Notes under the pieces: model-generated
Database searches by the model: none
Told to the model about the DNA's origin: nothing
The model's input: the letters and a program-made list of their open reading frames with translations, nothing else
In this document: positions 1-5,758 of the stretch, piece after piece
Layout: every line of letters begins with the position of its first letter
Numbering within the stretch: the stretch's first letter is position 1
Translations under genes and position numbers: made by a program
Assembly (NCBI GenBank): GCA_030652635.1
Contig: JAUSPW010000104.1
Span: 1 to 6,861 of the forward strand
Reading direction: 5' to 3'
DNA: 6,861 bases
From: Pseudohongiella sp.
GTDB lineage: Bacteria > Pseudomonadota > Gammaproteobacteria > Pseudomonadales > Pseudohongiellaceae

Positions 1-17
1 GCGAAGCTGCTGTTTAG
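1..17 (+). CDS. glnK: Possible 3' end of a PII signalling protein gene (glnK), partial
   Basis: In the frame starting at base 3 the sequence reads Glu-Ala-Ala-Val-stop (TAG at 15–17), preceded by an incomplete codon. GlnK/PII proteins commonly end in a short acidic-alanine tail after an Arg-Thr-Gly-Glu motif, and glnK usually sits directly before the ammonium transporter gene in proteobacteria. The 34-base gap to the transporter start fits such an operon. Only four residues are visible, so this rests mainly on expected gene order and could equally be untranslated leader. Confidence 0.35.
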
Positions 18-22
18 CAGCT
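5..22 (+). other. Small hairpin before the ammonium transporter gene
   Basis: AGCTGCT (5–11) and AGCAGCT (16–22) form a perfect 7-bp stem with a GTTT loop. No T-run follows, so it is not a typical intrinsic terminator. If a glnK reading frame ends at 17, the hairpin straddles its stop codon and could act in mRNA stability or in uneven expression of the two genes. It may also be chance. Confidence 0.35.
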
Positions 23-38
23 GAATTAGCTCTCAAGC

Positions 39-44
39 GGAGGA
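39..44 (+). promoter_or_regulatory. Ribosome binding site of the ammonium transporter gene
   Basis: GGAGGA lies 7 bases before the GTG at 52. This strong Shine-Dalgarno match supports the GTG start over the in-frame ATG at codon 12 (85–87), which would remove the beginning of the first membrane segment. Confidence 0.8.
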
Positions 45-51
45 AATAAAG

Positions 52-1314
52 GTGGAAAACCAAATTTTTGAACTGCAGTACGCAATGGACACCTTCTACT
101 TTCTGGTGTGTGGCGCACTGGTAATGTGGATGGCGGCTGGCTTCTCAATGCTCGAAGCAGGTCTGGTTCGTGCAAAAAACACAACTGAAATTCTGACTAA
201 AAATATCGCGCTGTTCGGTATTTCCTGCACCATGTATTTGGTGTGCGGTTACGCAATCATGTACGGCGGCACCTACTTCCTGTCTGGCATTGCCGGTGGT
301 GAAGATCTGGTGGCATCTGCACTGGCATCAAAAGCTGAAGAGGGTTTTGACGGTGGTGCGGTTTATTCTGACGCATCTGACTTCTTCTTCCAGGTTGTGT
401 TCGTCGCAACCGCAATGTCTATCGTGTCTGGTGCGGTGGCAGAGCGTATGAAACTCTGGGCTTTCTTGGCGTTTGCTGTGGTGATGACCGGTTTCATCTA
501 CCCAATGGAAGGTTCATGGACATGGGGCGGCAACGCAGTGTTTGGCCTCTACACACTGGGTGACCTTGGATTTGTTGACTTCGCAGGCTCAGGCATTGTT
601 CACATGGCGGGTGCATCTGCTGCACTGGCTGGTGTGATCCTGCTGGGCGCCCGTAAAGGCAAATATGGTGCGGATGGCACGGCTCGTGCGTTCCCAGGTG
701 CAAACCTTCCGATGGCTACACTGGGCACCTTCATCCTGTGGATGGGCTGGTTCGGTTTCAATGGCGGTTCTGTACTGAAGTTGGCTGATGTAGGCAGCGC
801 AAACGCGGTGGCAGTAGTGTTCCTGAACACAAACGCAGCAGCGGCAGGCGGCCTGATCGCGGCAATGATTACTGCTCGTTTGCTGTTTGGCAAAGCTGAC
901 CTCACCATGATTCTGAACGGTGCACTGGCTGGTCTGGTAGCGATTACTGCCGAGCCTTCAACCCCAACAGCACTGCAGGCAACGCTGTTTGGCGCCATCG
1001 GCGGTGTATTGGTTGTGTTCAGCATCATCGCACTCGACAAGCTCAAGATTGATGATCCAGTGGGTGCAATCTCCGTTCACGGTTCATGTGGACTGCTTGG
1101 TCTGCTGCTGGTTCCAATCACTAACAGCGCCTCAACTTTCTTCGGTCAGATCGTTGGTGCAGCAACCATCTTCGTTTGGGTGTTCGGCGTCAGCTTCGTC
1201 ATCTGGATTGCTTTGAAAGCTGTGATGGGTCTGCGCGTCAGTGCAGAGGAAGAAGATCAGGGCGTGGACATTTCCGAGTGTGGTCTGGAAGCTTACCCTG
1301 AGTTCACCAAGTAA
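52..1314 (+). CDS. amtB: Ammonium transporter, Amt/MEP family
   Basis: Inner-membrane channel that imports ammonium, probably as a trimer with about 11 membrane helices per subunit. The 420 residues match the family in length once the signal peptide of E. coli AmtB is discounted; this protein begins almost directly with the first helix. Residues equivalent to the known pore are present: the phenylalanine pair F113 and F117, the recruiting aspartate D176 in VDFAGSG, the twin histidines H184 (IVHMAGA) and H343 (ISVHGSCG), and the W233-F234-G235-F236 stretch that holds the second gate. The cytoplasmic tail (about 394–417) keeps the conserved acidic region ending in DISECGLEAYPEF, the part that contacts GlnK, so PII gating is likely. 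The start is GTG with a strong binding site. The gene is convergent with the methyl-cycle operon and is separated from it by terminators. Symbol amtB is by family; amt is equally suitable. Confidence 0.95.
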   Translation: MENQIFELQYAMDTFYFLVCGALVMWMAAGFSMLEAGLVRAKNTTEILTKNIALFGISCTMYLVCGYAIMYGGTYFLSGIAGGEDLVASALASKAEEGFDGGAVYSDASDFFFQVVFVATAMSIVSGAVAERMKLWAFLAFAVVMTGFIYPMEGSWTWGGNAVFGLYTLGDLGFVDFAGSGIVHMAGASAALAGVILLGARKGKYGADGTARAFPGANLPMATLGTFILWMGWFGFNGGSVLKLADVGSANAVAVVFLNTNAAAAGGLIAAMITARLLFGKADLTMILNGALAGLVAITAEPSTPTALQATLFGAIGGVLVVFSIIALDKLKIDDPVGAISVHGSCGLLGLLLVPITNSASTFFGQIVGAATIFVWVFGVSFVIWIALKAVMGLRVSAEEEDQGVDISECGLEAYPEFTK

Positions 1315-1361
1315 GATCGGTGACTGAACGACAGATTGAAAGTTAGATGAAGTGAGAAGTG

Positions 1362-1388
1362 AGTGCCGGTCATTGCCGGCACTGTTTT
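1362..1388 (+). terminator. First, weaker intrinsic terminator after the transporter gene
   Basis: AGTGCCGG (1362–1369) pairs perfectly with CCGGCACT (1376–1383) around a 6-base loop, followed by GTTTT. The stem is GC-rich but the T-run is only four bases, so termination is probably partial. In the minus direction no T-run follows. Confidence 0.6.
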
Positions 1389-1404
1389 CCCCCAAGGAAA
1401 TTTT

Positions 1405-1432
1405 AAAGCGCCCATTTGGGCGCTTTTTTTTT
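1405..1432 (+). terminator. Strong intrinsic terminator, probably serving both convergent genes
   Basis: AAAGCGCCC (1405–1413) and GGGCGCTTT (1418–1426) form a perfect 9-bp stem with an ATTT loop. A run of nine T residues (1424–1432) starts inside the right arm, a textbook terminator for the + strand. Read on the minus strand, the hairpin follows the rsmE stop by a few bases and is trailed by TTTAAAATTT, a weaker but plausible U-tract, so it may also end the methyl-cycle operon. Confidence 0.92.
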
Positions 1433-1434
1433 GA

Positions 1435-2157
1435 TTAAAAATCCCCCCACTGTAACTGCAGTGCGGTCAATGCAACCACGGGTGCTGTTTCCGTGCGTAA
1501 AACACGTGGACCTAATCGGACAGTTTTGAATCCAGCCGCACTTGCCAGCTGTTTTTCATGCTCGCTGGTGCCACCTTCGGGTCCGATCAGCAGGTATACC
1601 GCCTCTGGCTTATCGCCGACAAACCCGGCGGTACCGGTATGATCCAGGGTAAAACCCTGCCCTTCCGGCACCTGAGTTATCCAATCTTCGAGCAAGGCTG
1701 GGTTGGAAATTACCGGCACTGTGCAGCGACCACATTGCTCGCTGGCGCTGATCGCAACCTTCTGCCAGTGACTGGTGCGTTTGTCTGCACGATCAGAATC
1801 CAGGCGAACTTCGCTGAATTCGGTAAACAAAGGTGTTATGTGAGTGACGCCCAGCTCTGTAGCTTTTTGTACCGCATAATCCATACGCTCGCCACGGGAT
1901 AAACCCAGGCCTATATGTATACTCAACAATTGCTCGGGTAGCTTGTGGCAGCAACTGTCGAGTTTGACCTGCATATCACGCTTGCCGATGTGGATGATTT
2001 CGCCGTGAAACTCGCCGTCGTGCCCGTTAAAAAGCGCTATCCGATAACCCGGTTTTACGCGCAAAACCTTCCCCAGGTAGTGGGTGTGATCCTCGCCCAG
2101 GGTCAGCAATGCATCTGCAATTAAGTCTGAATCGCAATACAGCCGGCTAAGTCGCAT
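1435..2157 (-). CDS. rsmE: 16S rRNA (uracil-1498-N3)-methyltransferase
   Basis: Methylates N3 of U1498 in 16S rRNA of the small subunit, using SAM. The 240 residues agree with the family (E. coli about 243). An N-terminal PUA-like RNA-binding part (about 1–70, with HYLGKVLRV at 26–34) is followed by a SPOUT-fold catalytic domain. Visible signatures are GLSRGERMDYAVQKATELG (85–103), EQCGR (140–144), the SAM-binding loop IGPEGGTS (191–198) and the trefoil-knot motif LGPRVLRTETA (215–225). The ATG is preceded by AGGAG (plus-strand 2165–2169) at 7 bases, inside the 15-base gap after metF, so it is most likely the last gene of the operon. Its link to the SAM cycle is that it consumes SAM; no direct regulatory role is implied. 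Confidence 0.95.
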   Translation of the reverse strand: MRLSRLYCDSDLIADALLTLGEDHTHYLGKVLRVKPGYRIALFNGHDGEFHGEIIHIGKRDMQVKLDSCCHKLPEQLLSIHIGLGLSRGERMDYAVQKATELGVTHITPLFTEFSEVRLDSDRADKRTSHWQKVAISASEQCGRCTVPVISNPALLEDWITQVPEGQGFTLDHTGTAGFVGDKPEAVYLLIGPEGGTSEHEKQLASAAGFKTVRLGPRVLRTETAPVVALTALQLQWGDF

Positions 2158-2172
2158 GTTGTTGCTCCTGGT

Positions 2173-3021
2173 TCAGGCGCGCAGACCCAATTGTTGCCAG
2201 ATCTGCCGGACAGGCTCAGTTTGATTCATGGTATAGAAATGTAAACCTGGAGCACCACCTGCCAGCAAGTCTTCACAAAGCCGTTGGACTACTTCGGTTC
2301 CAAATTCACGAATGCTGTTACTGTCATCACCAAAGGACTGCAGACGTTGACGAATCCAGCGTGGAATTTCAGCGCCACAATTGTTGCTGAAGCGCTGCAG
2401 GCTGGTGAAATTGGTAATGGGCATAATACCCGGCACAATCGGGATGGTGATGCCAGCTTTAGTGCAGGCATCCACAAAAAAGAAGTATGCATCCGGATTA
2501 TAAAAGTATTGCGTGATGGCGCTGTTGGCGCCGGCATCAACTTTGTTTTTGAAGTATTTCAAATCACTGTCATACGAATCTGATTGCGGATGAATTTCAG
2601 GGTAACAAGCCACTTCAATATGGAAATGATCGCCGGTTGTGTCACGCACAAATTCGATCAGTTCGTTAGCATAGTAATACTGAGACGCGACGCCCGTGCC
2701 GGAAGGAATATCCCCGCGTAACGCTACAAGGCGGTTGATTCCCATGTTTTTGTAATCAGTCAGCAGTGCAGCGATATCCTCTTTTGAGGAACCACCAAAT
2801 GATAAATGTGGTGCCACATCTGATCCGGCCTGCTTGATGGCGGTAACCGTCTGACGTGTACCATCCCTAGTTGATCCGCCGGCACCATAGGTCACGGAGA
2901 AAAAATCCGGATTTAATGCTGCCAATTCACGATGTACATCACGGAGCTTTTCAACGCCCACGTCTGTGCGCGGAGGGAAAAACTCAAAGCTGAATCGTGG
3001 TTCGTTTGTGTGTCTGTCCAT
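2173..3021 (-). CDS. metF: 5,10-methylenetetrahydrofolate reductase
   Basis: Flavoenzyme that reduces methylene-tetrahydrofolate to 5-methyl-tetrahydrofolate, the methyl donor for making methionine from homocysteine. With the start chosen here the protein has 282 residues, slightly shorter than E. coli MetF (296). Landmarks of the FAD-binding TIM barrel are FEFFPPRT (12–19, containing the catalytic-type Glu13), SVTYGAGGSTR (42–52), LRGD (101–104), ITQYFYN (169–175) and the C-terminal GAPGLHFYTMN (256–266). An in-frame GTG at 3054 would add 11 residues but has no ribosome binding site and lies within a hairpin; the ATG at 3021 has AGGAAA just upstream and begins as in related enzymes. It lies 67 bases after ahcY and 15 before rsmE. 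No methionine synthase gene is in the window. Confidence 0.95.
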   Translation of the reverse strand: MDRHTNEPRFSFEFFPPRTDVGVEKLRDVHRELAALNPDFFSVTYGAGGSTRDGTRQTVTAIKQAGSDVAPHLSFGGSSKEDIAALLTDYKNMGINRLVALRGDIPSGTGVASQYYYANELIEFVRDTTGDHFHIEVACYPEIHPQSDSYDSDLKYFKNKVDAGANSAITQYFYNPDAYFFFVDACTKAGITIPIVPGIMPITNFTSLQRFSNNCGAEIPRWIRQRLQSFGDDSNSIREFGTEVVQRLCEDLLAGGAPGLHFYTMNQTEPVRQIWQQLGLRA

Positions 3022-3025
3022 AATC

Positions 3026-3031
3026 TTTCCT
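3026..3031 (-). promoter_or_regulatory. Ribosome binding site that decides the metF start
   Basis: On the minus strand AGGAAA ends 4 bases before the ATG at 3021 (the AGGA core is 6 bases away). Neither the ATG at 3039 nor the GTG at 3054 has a comparable site, so 3021 is preferred. Confidence 0.75.
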
Positions 3032-3038
3032 GTAAGCA

Positions 3039-3060
3039 TAGCCGGCTGTGACACCGGCTA
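3039..3060 (-). other. Hairpin in the ahcY–metF spacer
   Basis: TAGCCGG (3039–3045) and CCGGCTA (3054–3060) make a perfect 7-bp stem with an 8-base loop. No T-run follows on either strand, so it is not a standard terminator. It ends 17 bases before the metF start and just upstream of its ribosome binding site. It could protect or mark a processing point in the operon mRNA; function is unproven. Confidence 0.45.
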
Positions 3061-3088
3061 CGTTCTGACCTGAGTCCGTGCAGGACAA

Positions 3089-4468
3089 TCAGTACTTGTA
3101 ACTGTCCGGTTTAAAAGGACCTTCTACTTTGACATTGATGTATTTGGCTTGTGGGGCCGTAAGTTTGGTGACCACCCCACCAAAACCCAGCACCATCAAT
3201 GCCGCCACTTCTTCGTCAAGTTTCTTTGGCAATACTTCTACGCGCAGCAATTGCTTTTTCTCTTCTGCTGAGCGCGTGGCGAAACCTTGTTTGTACATGT
3301 GAATCTGTGCAATCACTTGGTTTGCGAACGAGCCGTCCATAATGCGTGATGGGTGGCCAGTCGCGTTGCCGAGGTTGACCAGTCGTCCTTCCGACAACAG
3401 CAACAGATAATTGTCAGCATTCTGTTCCGGATCAGCGCGGTAAACTTTATGGACCTGTGGTTTGACCATTTCCCACGTCCAGTTGTCACGCATGTACTGT
3501 GTGTCAATTTCGTTATCAAAGTGACCAATGTTGCAAACCACTGCGCCAGACTTCAGTGCCTGCAACATGTTCTTGTCGCACACATCGATATTACCTGTAG
3601 AGGTCACAATCAAATCGACTTTGCCGAGCAGCGCGCTGTCGACGTCTTCAATCTTGCCGGTGTTGATGCCGTTTTTGTAGGCAGATACGACTTCAAAACC
3701 ATCCATACAAGCTTGCATCGCACAAATGGGATCGATCTCGCTGATCTTCACAATCATGCCTTCCTGACGCAGGCTTTGTGCAGAGCCTTTACCAACGTCA
3801 CCATAACCGACCACCAGCGCATGACGGCCAGACAGCAGCATATCAGTGCCGCGCTTGATCGCATCGTTAAGGCTGTGGCGACAACCGTACTTGTTGTCGT
3901 TTTTTGACTTGGTTACAGAATCGTTAACATTGATGGCAGGCACTTTTAATGTACCGGCTTCCAGCATTTCCAACAGACGCAGAACGCCGGTTGTGGTTTC
4001 TTCAGTAATACCGTTAATGCTGTTCAACATTTGTGGATATTTGTTGTGCACCATATTGGTCAGATCACCGCCGTCGTCCAGCAGCATGTTGGCGTCCCAA
4101 GGCTGACCATCTTTAAGGATGGTCTGTTCAACACACCAGTCACCCTCTTCAACAGTCTGACCTTTCCAGGCGTAAACTGCGATACCTTTGGAGGCGATGT
4201 ATGCTGCAGCGTGATCCTGCGTTGAGAAGATGTTGCATGATGACCAGCGCACTTGCGCGCCCAGCTCTACCAAGGTCTCGATCAACACGGCCGTCTGGAT
4301 AGTCATGTGGATGCAGCCAATAATTTTTGCACCCGCCAGCGGTTGTTCAGTTTTGTAGCGCGCACGCAGCGCCATCAGCGCGGGCATTTCAGCCTGCGCC
4401 AGAATAACTTCTTTACGGCCATATTCGGCCAGGCTCATATCGGCAACTTTATAATCGGGCTTGCTCAT
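3089..4468 (-). CDS. ahcY: S-adenosylhomocysteine hydrolase (adenosylhomocysteinase)
   Basis: NAD-dependent enzyme that splits S-adenosylhomocysteine into adenosine and homocysteine, relieving product inhibition of cellular methyltransferases. The 459 residues are typical for the bacterial form. Visible features are DDGGD (131–135), GITEETTTG (153–161), the catalytic stretch NDSVTKSKNDN (182–192, with Lys187 and Asp191 matching human Lys186 and Asp190), the NAD-binding loop GYGDVGKG (221–228), NIGHFDNE (313–320), NLGNATGHPS (365–374) and the C-terminal KPDSYKY, whose Lys and Tyr reach the neighbouring subunit's NAD in this tetramer family. The ATG has AAGGAA (plus-strand 4474–4479) at 5 bases. 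The 68-base spacer from metK contains a repeat/hairpin element but no recognisable riboswitch. Regulation is probably with the whole operon through the palindrome before the regulator gene. Confidence 0.97.
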   Translation of the reverse strand: MSKPDYKVADMSLAEYGRKEVILAQAEMPALMALRARYKTEQPLAGAKIIGCIHMTIQTAVLIETLVELGAQVRWSSCNIFSTQDHAAAYIASKGIAVYAWKGQTVEEGDWCVEQTILKDGQPWDANMLLDDGGDLTNMVHNKYPQMLNSINGITEETTTGVLRLLEMLEAGTLKVPAINVNDSVTKSKNDNKYGCRHSLNDAIKRGTDMLLSGRHALVVGYGDVGKGSAQSLRQEGMIVKISEIDPICAMQACMDGFEVVSAYKNGINTGKIEDVDSALLGKVDLIVTSTGNIDVCDKNMLQALKSGAVVCNIGHFDNEIDTQYMRDNWTWEMVKPQVHKVYRADPEQNADNYLLLLSEGRLVNLGNATGHPSRIMDGSFANQVIAQIHMYKQGFATRSAEEKKQLLRVEVLPKKLDEEVAALMVLGFGGVVTKLTAPQAKYINVKVEGPFKPDSYKY

Positions 4469-4489
4469 AAGTTTTCCTTAAATACTGTG

Positions 4490-4518
4490 ATTACTGCGCA
4501 GCGACATTACTGCGCAGC
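4490..4518 (-). repeat. 13-bp direct repeat forming a possible hairpin before ahcY
   Basis: ATTACTGCGCAGC occurs at 4490–4502 and 4506–4518, identical in all 13 bases with a 16-base period. Each copy contains the self-complementary CTGCGCAG (4494–4501 and 4510–4517), so the copies can pair as an 8-bp stem around an 8-base loop in the mRNA. No T-run follows. It occupies most of the 68-base metK–ahcY spacer. It could be an RNA processing or stability element, a protein-binding site, or a recent local duplication. Confidence 0.7.
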
Positions 4519-4536
4519 CATGTTGTCTGTTGTGGT

Positions 4537-5694
4537 TTACAGGCCGGCTGCTGCACGCAGCGCTGCGGCTTTGTCAGTTTTTTCCCAGGTAAATTGTGGC
4601 TCTTCACGACCAAAGTGGCCGTAGGCCGCGGTGTCAAAATAAATTGGGCGGATCAGATCCAGCATTTTGATCAGACCTTTTGGACGCAGCTCAAAGTGTT
4701 CACGGACCAGTTGAACAATGCGTTCGTTGCTGATCTTGCCGGTGCCAAAGGTTTCAACACTGATAGATGTAGGTTCGGCGACACCAATGGCGTAAGACAC
4801 CTGGATTTCGCAACGATCTGCAATGCCAGCAGCCACGATGTTTTTGGCTACGTATCGCGCCGCGTAGGCCGCTGAACGGTCGACTTTTGATGGATCTTTA
4901 CCAGAGAATGCCCCGCCGCCGTGACGGGCCATCCCGCCGTAGGTATCAACGATGATTTTACGGCCGGTCAGTCCGCAGTCACCAAACGGGCCGCCGATCA
5001 CAAAACGGCCAGTCGGATTAATGAAGTACTTGGTGTTGGCGTCCAACCATTCCGCAGGCAGAACGGGCTTGATGATTTCTTCCATGACCGCTTCTTGCAA
5101 TGCTTTCTGCGCGATTTCCGGACCGTGCTGCGTAGACAGTACAACCGCATCGATCCCAACAGGTTTACCGTCCTGGTAACGGAAGGTAATCTGACTCTTT
5201 GCATCGGGGCGCAGCCATGGCAGAGTGCCGTTTTTGCGCACTTCCGCCTGGCGCTTGACCAGTCGGTGTGAGTAAGTAATGGGAGCCGGCATCAACACAT
5301 CGGTTTCGTTGGTGGCATAACCAAACATCAAGCCCTGGTCGCCAGCGCCTTGTTCGTGGTCTGCAGTTTCATCGACACCCATGGCGATATCGGGTGACTG
5401 TTTGCCGATGGCATTCAGCACTGCACACGAATTTCCGTCAAAACCTTTATCAGAGTGGTCATAACCGATGTTGACCACCACGCGGCGCGCAATCTCTTCC
5501 AAATCGACATAAGCCTCGGTAGTCACCTCGCCCGCCACAATAACCATACCGGTTTTGATCAAAGTTTCGCAGGCTACACGCGCCCGCGGGTCTTGCTTGA
5601 GCAAGGCGTCCAACACCGCATCGGAGATCTGGTCTGCAATTTTATCCGGATGGCCTTCGGCAACGGATTCTGAGGTAAACAGGGTTGTTGTCAT
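4537..5694 (-). CDS. metK: S-adenosylmethionine synthetase (methionine adenosyltransferase)
   Basis: Makes SAM from methionine and ATP in the cytoplasm, releasing phosphate and pyrophosphate. The 385 residues equal the usual length (E. coli 384). Signatures include GHPDK (14–18, ATP-binding histidine), GEVTTEA (55–61), the first family signature GAGDQG (116–121), DAKSQITFRY (164–173), GGPFGDCGLTGRK (234–246) and the glycine-rich phosphate loop GGGAFSGKD (259–267). The ATG is preceded at 8 bases by AAGGAA (plus-strand 5703–5708), a much better binding site than that of the regulator upstream, which would allow high MetK output from a shared transcript. The 55-base gap from the regulator is largely made of a 17-bp tandem repeat; I see no separate promoter or operator there. 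Confidence 0.97.
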   Translation of the reverse strand: MTTTLFTSESVAEGHPDKIADQISDAVLDALLKQDPRARVACETLIKTGMVIVAGEVTTEAYVDLEEIARRVVVNIGYDHSDKGFDGNSCAVLNAIGKQSPDIAMGVDETADHEQGAGDQGLMFGYATNETDVLMPAPITYSHRLVKRQAEVRKNGTLPWLRPDAKSQITFRYQDGKPVGIDAVVLSTQHGPEIAQKALQEAVMEEIIKPVLPAEWLDANTKYFINPTGRFVIGGPFGDCGLTGRKIIVDTYGGMARHGGGAFSGKDPSKVDRSAAYAARYVAKNIVAAGIADRCEIQVSYAIGVAEPTSISVETFGTGKISNERIVQLVREHFELRPKGLIKMLDLIRPIYFDTAAYGHFGREEPQFTWEKTDKAAALRAAAGL

Positions 5695-5707
5695 GTTCAG
5701 GGTTCCT

Positions 5708-5758
5708 TCTGTCTGTTAATAAAATCTGTCTGTGAATAAGATCTGGCTGTTAAAAATT
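5708..5758. repeat. Three-copy 17-bp tandem repeat between regulator and metK
   Basis: Copies lie at 5708–5724, 5725–5741 and 5742–5758 with no gaps. They begin TCTGTCTGT, TCTGTCTGT and TCTGGCTGT, each followed by an AT-rich tail. Copies 1 and 2 match at 15 of 17 positions; copy 3 matches copy 1 at 13. Copy 3 contains the regulator's stop codon (5750–5752) and its last two codons, and copy 1 abuts the metK ribosome binding site. It is probably a slippage expansion, and could alter the spacing or structure of the metK leader. Confidence 0.8.

Larger units (their letters stand above)
1315..1434. other. Convergent intergenic spacer
   Basis: This 120-base stretch between the 3' ends of the transporter gene and rsmE holds the two terminator-like hairpins annotated separately. 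I see no reading frame, promoter or repeat in its first 45 bases. Confidence 0.7.

Noticed and set aside
600..1046. 148-codon open frame on the minus strand inside the transporter gene
   Set aside because: It is antisense shadow of a conserved membrane protein gene, low in complexity and without family resemblance.
3022..3054. Longer metF starting at GTG 3054 or ATG 3039
   Set aside because: Neither start has a Shine-Dalgarno, and the GTG sits in a hairpin. The ATG at 3021 has AGGAAA and gives the usual N-terminus.
3353..3907. 184-codon open frame on the + strand inside ahcY
   Set aside because: It is antisense to a fully conserved enzyme gene, has no recognisable domain and is explained by codon bias of the gene opposite.
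4469..4536. SAH riboswitch before ahcY
   Set aside because: The spacer is only 68 bases and I could not find the conserved core of the SAH riboswitch; the CTGCGCAG-containing repeats give a simple hairpin instead.
5695..5749. Separate promoter for metK in the 55-base spacer
   Set aside because: The AT-rich repeat tails give TATTAA-like strings by chance, but no properly spaced -35 and -10 pair and no copy of the palindromic operator.
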